From the NCBI GenBank assembly GCA_002473165.1, contig DKSD01000016.1, positions 1 to 58,561 on the forward strand: DNA of 58,561 nt, read 5' to 3'. Made by a program: the position numbers and the translations under genes. Below, piece after piece: positions 24,999 through 33,603 of this stretch. Source of the stretch: Succinatimonas sp. UBA7265. Its GTDB lineage: Bacteria > Pseudomonadota > Gammaproteobacteria > Enterobacterales > Succinivibrionaceae. Positions within the stretch are counted from its first letter, which is position 1. Every line of letters starts with the position of its first letter. The notes under the pieces are model-generated. The model had not been told where the DNA came from. It worked only from the letters and a program-made list of their open reading frames with translations, and did no database searches.

Positions 24999-25580
24999 TT
25001 AATAGGTGCGTGTGGCGGTGACGGTGATATTGCCGCCATCGACTTTTAAGGCGTAGGCCATCTTCCTGGTGGTGGCGGTCATGCCATCGTGCAGTTCGGC
25101 GACGGATTTTTTGTCAAGGCCGAGCACTTCGGAGAGCTTCTTTAAAGTGCGCTCGTCCGTGGTGTTCTCGCAGGCCTGGAAGAAAGCCTTAAGGCGCTGT
25201 ACCCCCTGATCATCAAGGCCGCCTGAGAAATTTGCGCTGAACACGGCTTTCTCCAGGGCGCCTGCGCCGGTGTTTACTGTCCTTACAGTGCCGGAGCGCG
25301 GGGAGGGCGCGGCGTATTCGATGCCGCTGCCGTCTGCAAGCGGTGAGCTTTGGGCGCCGGGCAGAGCTTTTTCAAAGAGGGAGCTGAAATTGCGCTCCTG
25401 CGCGAAGATCTCCTCTATTTGCGGATCGAGGCGATGCTTGTCAGCCTGCCAGTCTTCATACCAGGAAAAACCTGCGGAGACAAAATAATAGAGGGCGATG
25501 AGCAGGGCAAAAAGCCGCAGGTTGCGGCGCATGCGCTCGCGTTTTTTTTCGGGATCTTCGCTAAGCTTCCGGGTGTCCAT
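24999..25580 (-). CDS. Single-span membrane protein of unknown function
   Basis: I do not recognise it. The 193 residues begin with a basic cytoplasmic stretch (residues 1-23), one transmembrane helix (LFALLIALYYFVSAGFSWY, about 24-42), then a soluble domain that should face the periplasm. The end (GNITVTATRTY) looks like beta structure. A clean extended -10 promoter sits 36 bp upstream. It follows glgX on the same strand but probably has its own transcript. Confidence 0.55.
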   Translation of the reverse strand: MDTRKLSEDPEKKRERMRRNLRLFALLIALYYFVSAGFSWYEDWQADKHRLDPQIEEIFAQERNFSSLFEKALPGAQSSPLADGSGIEYAAPSPRSGTVRTVNTGAGALEKAVFSANFSGGLDDQGVQRLKAFFQACENTTDERTLKKLSEVLGLDKKSVAELHDGMTATTRKMAYALKVDGGNITVTATRTY

Positions 25581-25615
25581 GAAAAGTCCAAATCAGGATG
25601 AAAAACTACTGGAAA

Positions 25616-25624
25616 ATTATAACA
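25616..25624 (-). promoter_or_regulatory. Extended -10 promoter
   Basis: On the minus strand TGTTATAAT is a perfect extended -10 element, about 36 bp before the gene starting at 25580. The same nine bases occur before cmk and the fumarase gene. Confidence 0.5.
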
Positions 25625-25655
25625 GCTCTCCGAAGCGGCGCTCCGGAGGAGCATG

Positions 25656-27764
25656 TCAGTAATTGGGGCTGACAAAGGCTGCCATGGAGCGGGCCGGCAC
25701 TTTTAAGAGATCGCCTGCGCGGAAGCGTTCGCCGCGGAACACGGCGCCGGGGTGCCCTTTGCCGGTTACGGCGGTGTCGATGATCTTAAACCAGGGGTTG
25801 CGCACTCCGGCAGGCGAGGGCGGCAGCTCGACTTCCAGATCCTGCCACCAGGCGTTCACAAAACCGTAGAAGTACACCCCGGCATCCTCGGAATAAGCCA
25901 AAAGCCCTATGGAATGGGATTCATCGGACCAGTCAGGCTGGAACGGGCGGACGCCGTGCCACTGCATGCGCCAGTTGCGCAGCGCGCGATCCAAAAAGCG
26001 CGGCATCGGACGGGCGCGGCGCGAGGCCAGGGCCGCATTGCGCACCGGATCACGCAGGCGGATGACGAGCCTGGTAAAGGCGAGCATCTCCGAGGCCAAA
26101 GGCGACTTCTCAAAATCCCAGTTGAAATAGCTTAGATCGTTGTCCTGACAGTAGGCGTTGTTGTTGCCTTTTTGGGTGCGCAGCACCTCATCGCCCATCA
26201 GGAGCATGGGGGTGCCCATAGACAGCAGCGCGATCGCCATGAAATTCTTGGCCTGGCGCAGCCTGACTGCGTTGATCTCGGGATCGGCGGTCTCGCCTTC
26301 CACGCCGTAGTTGCCCGAGCAGTTGTCATCCGTGCCGTCGCGGGAGTGCTCGCCGTTGGCGTCATTGCGCTTATGGCTGTAGGAGACGAGATCCCAGAGC
26401 GTAAAGCCGTCGTGGCAGGTGATGAAATTGAGGCTCTTGCGCGGATCGACCATGCGCTCGTTGTAGATGTCAGGCGATCCCAGGACGCGATTGATGAATT
26501 TTTTTACAAAACCGTTGTCGCCGCGCATAAAGCAGCGCACGTCGTCGCGGAAACGGCCGTTCCACTCGCGCCATTTGCTGCCGGAGATCCTCCCTAAGGC
26601 GTACAGTCCGCCGGCGTCCCAGGGCTCGGCGATGAGCTTAGCGTCCGCGAGGTGGTGGTTGGCGTCGATGTCCAAAAGCGTCGGGCTTGAGGCCAGGGGC
26701 TCGCCGTCCTCGCCGCGGGCGAGGATGGCTGCGAGATCGAAGCGGAAGCCGTCGACATGCATCTTGTCCTTCCAGAAGATGAGCGAGTCCTGGATGAGTT
26801 CGCGCACCACGGGGGCGCTGCCTTTGAACGTGTTGCCGCATCCTGAGTAGTTGGCAAAGCTTCCGTCTTTGTTGAGGATGTAGTAGCCGCTTTGGTCATA
26901 GCCTTTGAAACAGTACACCGGTCCGTCCTCGCCGCCTTCGGAGGTGTGGTTGTAGACGACGTCCAAAATCACCTCGATGTTGGCGCGGTGCAGGGCTTTT
27001 ACCATGTCGCGGAATTCGTCTATGGGTCCCATGAGCGAACGGTCTGATGAGTACTGCTCGTGTACGGCGAAAAAGCTCATGGGGCTGTAGCCCCAGTAGT
27101 TCGTCATGCCCGGGCGGGCATCGTGGACGTCAAACTGGTAGACGGGCAAAAGCTCAACGGCGGTGATGCCCAGCGCCGTGAGGTAGGGGATCTTCTCAAT
27201 AAGCCCGCGGTAGGTGCCGCGCAGCTCATCGGAGAGTCCCGAGGTCTTGGAGGCGGTAAAGCCTTTGACGTGCAGCTCGTAGATGACGGTTTTGCGCAGG
27301 CTGATCCCCGGGCGGATGTCCAGCCCCCAGTCATAGGTTGTCATGTCGATGACGGCGCTCTTGGCGCAGGTGCGGAAATTCTCCTCCTCGTCATCGCCCT
27401 GGTAGCGCAGGTAGCCTTTGGGGAAGACAACGCGGGCGCTGTAAGGATCTATAAGCAGCGGCCTTTTATGCGGGGCCGGGCCGTCGTCGCCAATGTACTC
27501 GCGCACCCGCCAGGCGTAGATCTGGCCGGCTTTTACGGCGAGCACCTTTACGTGCCAGTAGTAGCTGGAGCGAAAAAGCTCGGATTCGACGGTGATAATT
27601 TCCGGATCGGGATCTTCTGGGTACGCAAAGAGCAGCAGCTCGATGCTGCGGGCGCGCGGGCACCAGATGGCGAAGTTGACGCCGTCTTCCTCGAGCGTGG
27701 CGCCCAGATGGCGGCAGTGGCCGGCGGAAATCACGTGCCGGGGGGCGGCGGTGTGATCAGTCAT
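25656..27764 (-). CDS. glgX: Glycogen debranching enzyme GlgX (isoamylase-type GH13)
   Basis: Hydrolyses alpha-1,6 branch points of phosphorylase-trimmed glycogen. It has 702 residues from ATG 27764; an ATG at 27800 is possible but lacks homology. An N-terminal CBM48-like domain (GVNFAIWCPRARSIELLLF) precedes the GH13 barrel with VILDVVYNHTSE, the nucleophile in DGFRFDLAAIL, the acid in LIAEPWDAGG and the transition-state pair in FITCHDGFTLWDLVSY. No other glycogen genes are nearby, unlike the glgBXCAP cluster of enterics. It fits an organism storing or eating starch/glycogen. Confidence 0.93.
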   Translation of the reverse strand: MTDHTAAPRHVISAGHCRHLGATLEEDGVNFAIWCPRARSIELLLFAYPEDPDPEIITVESELFRSSYYWHVKVLAVKAGQIYAWRVREYIGDDGPAPHKRPLLIDPYSARVVFPKGYLRYQGDDEEENFRTCAKSAVIDMTTYDWGLDIRPGISLRKTVIYELHVKGFTASKTSGLSDELRGTYRGLIEKIPYLTALGITAVELLPVYQFDVHDARPGMTNYWGYSPMSFFAVHEQYSSDRSLMGPIDEFRDMVKALHRANIEVILDVVYNHTSEGGEDGPVYCFKGYDQSGYYILNKDGSFANYSGCGNTFKGSAPVVRELIQDSLIFWKDKMHVDGFRFDLAAILARGEDGEPLASSPTLLDIDANHHLADAKLIAEPWDAGGLYALGRISGSKWREWNGRFRDDVRCFMRGDNGFVKKFINRVLGSPDIYNERMVDPRKSLNFITCHDGFTLWDLVSYSHKRNDANGEHSRDGTDDNCSGNYGVEGETADPEINAVRLRQAKNFMAIALLSMGTPMLLMGDEVLRTQKGNNNAYCQDNDLSYFNWDFEKSPLASEMLAFTRLVIRLRDPVRNAALASRRARPMPRFLDRALRNWRMQWHGVRPFQPDWSDESHSIGLLAYSEDAGVYFYGFVNAWWQDLEVELPPSPAGVRNPWFKIIDTAVTGKGHPGAVFRGERFRAGDLLKVPARSMAAFVSPNY

Positions 27765-27860
27765 CGATAAATTCCATTCCATTTTGGGGCGCTGCTGCAC
27801 CGGAGGGGATCCCTGTGCTAACGTAGGCGCAGGAAAATTTTCACCACAGGAGCTGTCTTC

Positions 27861-29690
27861 ATGGAACAGTCTGTTTTCGCAGCAGGGCAGATAAACACCC
27901 TTTCCTTAGATATTAACGGAAATGTATCAAAAATCTTAGATCTTTGTGCTCAGGCTGCTAAGCGCGGCATCAAATTTGTCGCCTTCCCTGAACTGTGCGT
28001 CACCGGTTTTGACTGCGGCGATCTCTTTGCGGTTCCGGCCTTCATGCAGCAGAGCGCCGCTGCGGTGCTCGAACTAAAGTACAACCTCCCTGAGGGCGTG
28101 ACTGCCGGCGTGGGCGCTGTGCTTCAGGGCTCAGACGGCCGCCCTTATGATGCTTATGTGATGTTAAAGCGCTCGAAAATCCTGGGCGTGGCCGCAGTGC
28201 GCTCATTCAACAACAGCCGCGATCCGCGCGTGCGCGTGCTGACGACCGCCGCCCCTGACGAGACGTTTATCCTGGGGGCCGAGCGCTTTGAGCGCCAAAG
28301 CGTCTTTGAGTGCGACTGTGGCAAAGTCGGCGTGTTCTTTAACACAGCCGACATCCGCGATCTTGAGGGCGCCGATCTGGTTGTGGCCCCTGCGGTCGAG
28401 CGCTTTGAGATGGGGGCTCGCAGGCGCCGCGAGGTGGCGGCCGCCGCGCTCTCCATGGTGCTGAAAACCACGGTGCTGACGACGTCGCTTTTAGGCTGCG
28501 AGGGCGGCGGGAGCGTCTACGACGGGCTGTCGCTCATAGCCTGCGGCGGCAACCTCGTGGCGGCCTCGCCAACGCTGTCCTTTGCCCGCTCCCGGCTGTT
28601 CACGGCAGCCGACGGGCTCACGGGCGATCTGCCCGATCACGATCTGGCTGTGCGCGCCGTGTCTTTGGGGCTTTATGACTGGATGCTCAAGACCGGCGCC
28701 CGCGGGTTTGCGCTCTCGCTCTCAGGCGGCGCTGATTCCGGGCTGTGCGCCACGGCCGTGTGCGCCGGCCTGATGGCCGCGCTCGAAGATCAGGGCTTTG
28801 ACGATTTTAAAGCCCAGCTTGAGAGCGTCGGCATTAAGGTGCCGGCGTTTAGCGGGGACATCGAGGGCTATGTGAAAAAGGAGATCATGCCCCAGGCGCT
28901 TATCACCGTGTACCAGGGATCTGATGTCTCAGGCTCCGTAACCCGCACGGCGGCGCAAAAGGTGGCCCAGGGCCTGGGCGCCACGCATTATGAGTGGTCC
29001 ATCTCCAACCTTGTGAAAGATTACACCGAGGTCGTGAATTCCACGACTCCTGACACTCCGCTTACCTGGGAGCATGACGATCTGACGCTGCAAAACATCC
29101 AGGCGCGCTGCCGCGCCCCGGGGATCTGGATGATCGCCAACCGCTACAACAAGCTGCTTTTGACCACCTGCAACGCCTCTGAGGATGCGGTCGGTTACTG
29201 CACCATGGACGGCGACACCGCGGGCGGGCTGGCTCCGATAGGCGACATTTCCAAGAGCTTCATCCTGGAGGTCAACCGCCACATCGCCGACGACGGGCTT
29301 AAGATCTCGGACAAGACTGTGCTGCATCTGCCTGAGATGGCCTATATCGCAGCCCAGGCCCCGACGGCCGAGCTCAAGCCCGGCCAGACCGATGAGCGCG
29401 ATCTCATGCCCTATGCGGTGCTCGACTGCATCCACAAGCTCCAGCAGGGGCAGCTTACAAGCCCGCAGCGGATCGCCGAGGCTGTGGGCGCGAGATTCCC
29501 GCAGTTTGACAAGGACAAGTGCGCCTGGTTTGTAAAGCGTTACTTCCAAAAGCTCTCGCAAAGCCAGTGGAAGCGCGAGCGCGGTGCCTGCACGTTCCAT
29601 ATTGAGGCCTGTGATCTCAATTCCTCGACCGGCTTCGTGTTCCCGATCTTAAACGACGGCTTCAAAGGCCTGCTAAAAGATCTCGCCTGA
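27861..29690 (+). CDS. nadE: NAD+ synthetase with degenerate N-terminal amidase domain
   Basis: Makes NAD+ from deamido-NAD+ with ATP. The 609 residues have the two-domain layout of glutamine-dependent NadE: a nitrilase-like domain (1-250) and a synthetase domain with P-loop SGGADSG (288-294), ASEDAVGYCTMDGD and APIGDISKSF. In the amidase domain Glu44 (AFPEL) is kept, but where the family has the catalytic Cys in ICED the sequence reads GVFFNTAD (157-164), and the catalytic Lys region reads AAVRSFNNS. The glutaminase is therefore probably dead and the enzyme would use free ammonia. ATG follows CAGGAG. A terminator lies at 29709-29736. Confidence 0.9.
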   Translation: MEQSVFAAGQINTLSLDINGNVSKILDLCAQAAKRGIKFVAFPELCVTGFDCGDLFAVPAFMQQSAAAVLELKYNLPEGVTAGVGAVLQGSDGRPYDAYVMLKRSKILGVAAVRSFNNSRDPRVRVLTTAAPDETFILGAERFERQSVFECDCGKVGVFFNTADIRDLEGADLVVAPAVERFEMGARRRREVAAAALSMVLKTTVLTTSLLGCEGGGSVYDGLSLIACGGNLVAASPTLSFARSRLFTAADGLTGDLPDHDLAVRAVSLGLYDWMLKTGARGFALSLSGGADSGLCATAVCAGLMAALEDQGFDDFKAQLESVGIKVPAFSGDIEGYVKKEIMPQALITVYQGSDVSGSVTRTAAQKVAQGLGATHYEWSISNLVKDYTEVVNSTTPDTPLTWEHDDLTLQNIQARCRAPGIWMIANRYNKLLLTTCNASEDAVGYCTMDGDTAGGLAPIGDISKSFILEVNRHIADDGLKISDKTVLHLPEMAYIAAQAPTAELKPGQTDERDLMPYAVLDCIHKLQQGQLTSPQRIAEAVGARFPQFDKDKCAWFVKRYFQKLSQSQWKRERGACTFHIEACDLNSSTGFVFPILNDGFKGLLKDLA

Positions 29691-29708
29691 ATAAAGCCCT
29701 CCGATTGC

Positions 29709-29736
29709 AAAAGGCTCTCTTTTAAAGAGGGCCTTT
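29709..29736 (+). terminator. Rho-independent terminator after nadE
   Basis: AAAAGGCTCTCTTT pairs with AAAGAGGGCCTTTT around a short loop; the T-rich outer arm makes the stem bidirectional. Confidence 0.8.
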
Positions 29737-29902
29737 TCATTTGCCTGGCGCAGCAGCTGAGCTGTGCCTGGGTTTTATGGCGGTGCAGCGGGGAGCTTTT
29801 TGCGGAATAAACACTCCAAAACAGTGCCGTGCTCTGCTTTGGAACGCAAAACTTACATATCTGCTATGATCTGCGCAATTGTTTTACAGCATTGGCATTC
29901 GC

Positions 29903-31381
29903 ATGTTCACCACAACCACAACCTTCATCGTTTACATCTTCGGCATGCTCGTCATCGGCATCATCGCCGCGCGTTCGACGAGTTCACTTAACGATTACGT
30001 CTTAGGCGGCAGGCGCCTGGGCAAAGTGGTGACGGCGCTCTCGGCCGGCGCCTCGGACATGTCAGGCTGGCTGCTCATGGGCCTGCCGGGCGCGCTGTAC
30101 ACCACCGGCATCTCGGCCTCGTGGATCGCCATCGGCTTAACCTGCGGGCAGTGGTGCAACTGGAAATTTGTGGCCGCGCGCCTGCGCTCCTTTACCGCCA
30201 ACGCCGCCGATTCGCTGACGCTGCCTGACTATTTCGCCGCCAGGTTCCAGGATCGCACCCGCATGGTGGCGGTGCTGGCCGCGCTCATCATCCTGCTGTT
30301 CTTCGTCGTCTATTGCGCCTCGGGCATGGTTTCAGGCGCCAGGCTGTTTGAGCAGACTTTCGGCATGGACTATTCAAACGCGCTGCTCATCGGCGCGGCT
30401 TCCACAATCCTTTACGTGTTCATCGGCGGTTTTTTGGCCGTAAGCTGGACGGACACCGTGCAGGCCACGCTTATGGCCTTTGCGCTCGTGATCACCCCGA
30501 TCATCGTGTTCGCCGATGCCGGCGGTCCCGGCGCGGCCTCGGAGGCGGTAAGCGCGGCAAACCCGGATCTGATGGCTTTCATGAAAGGCATCTCGCTGGT
30601 GAGCATCATCTCGTTTGCAGGCTGGGGCTTAGGCTATGTCGGCCAGCCGCACATCCTCGTGCGCTTTATGGCCGCCAGGAGCGTGCGCGGCATGGGCGGG
30701 GCGCGCCGCATCTCCATTTCCTGGATGGTGCTGTGCCTGACAGGCGCCGTGCTGATCGGCCTGTACGGCAATGCCTTTGCCTTAAGGCATCCTGAAATCA
30801 GCATCTCAAACCCTGAGCAGATCTTCATCATCATCACCCAGACGCTGTTTACTCCGTGGGTTGCGGGCATCCTGCTCTCGGCGATCCTCGCGGCCATCAT
30901 GAGCACGCTCTCCTGCCAGCTGCTCGTGGCCTCATCGACGCTTACCGCTGATTTTTACCGCCGCCTGATCCGCAAAAACGCCGGGCAGAACGAGCTCGTG
31001 TGGGTGGGGCGCCTGACGCTGCTGATGGTTGCCGCCATCGCCTATGTCATCGCCACTGATCCGAATTCCGGGATCCTGCGCCTCGTCTCATACGCCTGGG
31101 CGGGCTTTGGCGCCTCGTTCGGCCCGGCCGTCGTGCTCTCGCTCTTCTGGAGGGGCATGAACCTTAAAGGCTGCATTGCCGGCATGATCGCCGGCGCCGC
31201 CACCGTGCTGGTGTGGGAGCAGTTCCAGTGGTTCGGGCTGTACTCGCTGGTGCCGGGCTTTATAATCTCATCTGTCGCGATTGTGCTGGTCTCTGTGCTG
31301 ACCGCCCGCGCCGACGATCCCTGCCGTGAGCTTTTTGGCAGGCTGGAAAATCAGTTCTGGGATGAGGTTAAGGATCACTGA
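29903..31381 (+). CDS. putP: Sodium/proline symporter PutP
   Basis: Sodium-coupled solute symporter (SSS family) of the inner membrane. From ATG 29903 it has 492 residues and about 13 transmembrane helices. The N-terminus (FIVYIFGMLVIGIIAARSTSSLNDYVLGGRRLG...) and TALSAGASDMSGWLLMGLPG match PutP closely, including the sodium-site region. A TTG at 29879 is in frame, but the E. coli N-terminus aligns with the ATG. TATGAT at about 29865-29870 may be its -10 box. The next gene begins nine bases after the stop. Confidence 0.93.
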   Translation: MFTTTTTFIVYIFGMLVIGIIAARSTSSLNDYVLGGRRLGKVVTALSAGASDMSGWLLMGLPGALYTTGISASWIAIGLTCGQWCNWKFVAARLRSFTANAADSLTLPDYFAARFQDRTRMVAVLAALIILLFFVVYCASGMVSGARLFEQTFGMDYSNALLIGAASTILYVFIGGFLAVSWTDTVQATLMAFALVITPIIVFADAGGPGAASEAVSAANPDLMAFMKGISLVSIISFAGWGLGYVGQPHILVRFMAARSVRGMGGARRISISWMVLCLTGAVLIGLYGNAFALRHPEISISNPEQIFIIITQTLFTPWVAGILLSAILAAIMSTLSCQLLVASSTLTADFYRRLIRKNAGQNELVWVGRLTLLMVAAIAYVIATDPNSGILRLVSYAWAGFGASFGPAVVLSLFWRGMNLKGCIAGMIAGAATVLVWEQFQWFGLYSLVPGFIISSVAIVLVSVLTARADDPCRELFGRLENQFWDEVKDH

Positions 31382-31389
31382 GGTCTGGT

Positions 31390-32037
31390 GTGAGAAAGAA
31401 AAACATCTCCCTGCCGGCAAACGTCTATCTGAAGTCGCGGCTTAACGAGGCGGGGATCAGGTTCGATCCCAATACCGTCGACACCGTGTGCCAGAAGGGA
31501 CTGGGGACGTCTTTCTTTTTGGTAGGCGCGCTGCTGCTGCTGTTGTGGCTGTTAAAGCTCACCGGGAACACGGATCTGTTTCCCGGGTATTATTTCAGCG
31601 TCCTGGCTGCGCTTTGCGTCATCTACGAGCTCTTTTACGCCGCAAGGCTTTGGTATTATTTAAGGCTCAGGCGGCTGTTGCGCACTGCGCCGTATCCGGT
31701 GGCGTGCGAGGCTTATGCCATCGTGATCTTTGACGGCGGAAGGTGCGCCCGCCCGGTGAGCGCCATGAGATCGGCGATCATCTATAAAGAAACCGGCTCG
31801 CTTAAGCCGCGCTTTTTTGCCGGAGCCTTGAAACGCGGCTATCGCTATGAGTTCCGCCAGGATCAGCTCGCACGGGTGTTCATGGATCGCACCAATCCCA
31901 AAATTTACAGCGTTGACGATGACAGCGCGCTCTCGACGGTCTCGCGCAGGCATCCCATACTCTCAAGGCTGCTGCCTCAGAGCTTTTTCGAGCCAGGCGG
32001 CGCTTCGCGCAGCGCCGGTGACGAGTCAGGGCGTTAA
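31390..32037 (+). CDS. Two-helix membrane protein of unknown function
   Basis: Not recognised. The 215-residue product (GTG start, TGAGG five bases before) has two adjacent hydrophobic helices (about 38-58 and 65-90), then a basic stretch RLWYYLRLRRLLR and a cytoplasmic domain rich in Arg. It probably shares the putP transcript. Its stop codon overlaps the stop of the convergent gene within TTAA. Confidence 0.55.
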   Translation: MRKKNISLPANVYLKSRLNEAGIRFDPNTVDTVCQKGLGTSFFLVGALLLLLWLLKLTGNTDLFPGYYFSVLAALCVIYELFYAARLWYYLRLRRLLRTAPYPVACEAYAIVIFDGGRCARPVSAMRSAIIYKETGSLKPRFFAGALKRGYRYEFRQDQLARVFMDRTNPKIYSVDDDSALSTVSRRHPILSRLLPQSFFEPGGASRSAGDESGR

Positions 32038-33380
32038 GGCTCAGGCTGAGCCTTTGCGGCCTCGTCCCCGTCTGTTTTCCTTTCCGCAGCTTTTGCCGCG
32101 GCCGGCTCTTTTTTCTGAGCTTCCTCTGCTGCATTAAGCAGCTCTTGCAGATCGGGCAGGGTGGCGCTTGGTTCCTCACCGTCTGAGATAAGCCTGAGAC
32201 TTTCTGACATGTCGAGATTTGGCGAGGAGAACCGGTAGCGCCAGGTGGAAAATCCTCCCAGATCATGCTCGGTGACCCGCGACCGCGTGGCAAATCCCAG
32301 CTGGATGAGCAGGCTGCCTAACTGTTTGCCGCGCGGTTCCAAAGGCAGCGAGTTGCCAAAGAGCGGATCCTGCCCGTCCTTGCCAAAAAGCCAGCCAAAA
32401 TCCGCCCCTTCGCGCGCGAGAGCCTGCCTTAAGAAGGCGTAGTCGCCCGTGCAGCTGTAGGGCAGGAGCTTAAAGCCGTTGATGATGACGTGGTTGATGC
32501 AGGCAGGACACAGGACCGGACGGAGCCTGTCTGAGAAGCAGAAACCGCCATAGCAGCGCTCGAGCGCGTCGAGCACCTCATCCTCGCTTTGGTGTGATTG
32601 TTCGCAGCGCTGCGCGATCTCGCGTTTAAACAGCGCGGCCGTCTCCTCGCGCGTGAAGCCAAAAAGCGTGTCGTATTCAGGGGCCGAGGAGAGATCCCGC
32701 ACCAGCGGCAGACCTTCTGAGAGTTCGGAGGCCATGGAGAATTTGACATGGCCTGAGAGCAGCGCCCAGCGCACCTTGCCCTGGCTGTGGCGGATGACGT
32801 TTAACATCTCAAGATAGACTGAGACGGCCTGCTGGCGGTAGCGCGGTTCCATAAACGAGGCCATGATCAGGGGAATGTCGTAGTTGTCTATGAGTATGAC
32901 TATCTGATCTTTGTGGCGCTCCGAGAGCTGATCTATGAGGCCTGCAAAATAGGTTTTAGGCGTGGTGAACGAGGTGATCTGCCCGTTTAAATGGTGCTCC
33001 CAGTACAGCTCCTGGAGCTTTGAGATCATCTGATCGGAAAACTCGCGCGGCGTCTTTGAGGCGACCTTCTTGAGGTTGATGCTGATGACGTGGTGCCGGG
33101 GCAGGCGCTCAAGCTCGCTTAACGTGCGCTGATCGAGCCGCGAGGCCGTGCTTTCTGCAAACTCGCCGGCACGCTCGAGCAGCGTGTACAGCGCCTCCGT
33201 TGACAGCGAGAGGCCAAAGCCCCGGGGCCTGATCATCAAAAAGACGTTGGGCGAGCTCAGGTTGGGAGTCAGTTCCATGCTGCGCAGCAGCTCAAAGAAA
33301 TTCTGGGATTTTTCGACGCGCAGGTAATCTGAGACGATTAGTTCGTGGAGATTGGCGTAGAGGCCGGTGTTGCCGTTCAC
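32034..33380 (-). CDS. Degenerate AAA-ATPase-like protein (PF09820-type)
   Basis: A 448-residue member of the AAA-ATPase-like family that in anaerobes usually pairs an ATPase with a C-terminal PD-(D/E)XK nuclease. The family signatures are present in order: RPRGFGLS (51-58), VILIDNYDIPL (161-171), YDTLFGFTREE and CYGGFCFSD. The Walker A lysine is replaced by Leu57 and the Walker B glutamate by Asn166, so ATP hydrolysis is doubtful. The nuclease part is absent and the last ~45 residues are an Ala/Glu/Lys-rich tail. GTG start with AGGAGG nine bases upstream. It lies 24 bp behind ffs with no terminator between. Confidence 0.72.
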   Translation of the reverse strand: MNGNTGLYANLHELIVSDYLRVEKSQNFFELLRSMELTPNLSSPNVFLMIRPRGFGLSLSTEALYTLLERAGEFAESTASRLDQRTLSELERLPRHHVISINLKKVASKTPREFSDQMISKLQELYWEHHLNGQITSFTTPKTYFAGLIDQLSERHKDQIVILIDNYDIPLIMASFMEPRYRQQAVSVYLEMLNVIRHSQGKVRWALLSGHVKFSMASELSEGLPLVRDLSSAPEYDTLFGFTREETAALFKREIAQRCEQSHQSEDEVLDALERCYGGFCFSDRLRPVLCPACINHVIINGFKLLPYSCTGDYAFLRQALAREGADFGWLFGKDGQDPLFGNSLPLEPRGKQLGSLLIQLGFATRSRVTEHDLGGFSTWRYRFSSPNLDMSESLRLISDGEEPSATLPDLQELLNAAEEAQKKEPAAAKAAERKTDGDEAAKAQPEP

Positions 33381-33404
33381 GGAGCGGATCCTCCTGAATA
33401 TGGA

Positions 33405-33512
33405 GGGGGCCTGTCAACCTGGCCGCGGTACCTTGGAACCGAACCCTGGCTGCTTCCTTTCGGACCTGACCAATTAAACCCGGCGCAAGTACGCGGGGAC
33501 TGACAGACCCCC
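33405..33512 (-). ncRNA. ffs: Signal recognition particle 4.5S RNA
   Basis: The RNA scaffold of the SRP; it binds Ffh and guides ribosomes making membrane proteins to FtsY. On the minus strand the conserved core GGTCAGGTCCGAAAGGAAGC is present (E. coli has a GGAA tetraloop in the same place, here GAAA), followed by CAGCC. The ends GGGGGTCTGTCA and TGACAGGCCCCC pair to close the long hairpin. Length is about 108 nt, as in E. coli (114). A promoter with a 17-bp spacer lies just upstream. Confidence 0.95.
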
Positions 33513-33527
33513 ACAGAACAGTCGGAT

Positions 33528-33556
33528 ATGTTAAAGAAACAGTGTGCTTTTTGCAA
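33528..33556 (-). promoter_or_regulatory. Promoter of ffs
   Basis: On the minus strand TTGCAA (-35) and TAACAT (-10) are separated by 17 bp; the mature RNA begins 15 bases after the -10 box, so a short 5' leader would be trimmed, as for E. coli 4.5S RNA. Confidence 0.5.
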
Positions 33557-33585
33557 GACGTCCCGCTCAAAGCCCGCTTAAGTCC

Positions 33586-33594
33586 TGATAAAAT
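33586..33594 (+). promoter_or_regulatory. Extended -10 element close to the truB start
   Basis: TGATAAAAT is an extended -10 element ending nine bases before the truB ATG. Transcription from it would begin within about three bases of the start codon, giving an almost leaderless mRNA. No ribosome binding site is visible before truB. Confidence 0.45.
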
Positions 33595-33603
33595 CCCTAG
33601 CCT

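Noticed and set aside
27060..27770. 236-codon plus-strand frame inside glgX
   Set aside because: Shadow of the glgX reading frame; no ribosome binding site and no protein family character.
28929..29600. 223-codon minus-strand frame inside nadE
   Set aside because: Antisense to the clear NAD synthetase domain; composition typical of a shadow frame.
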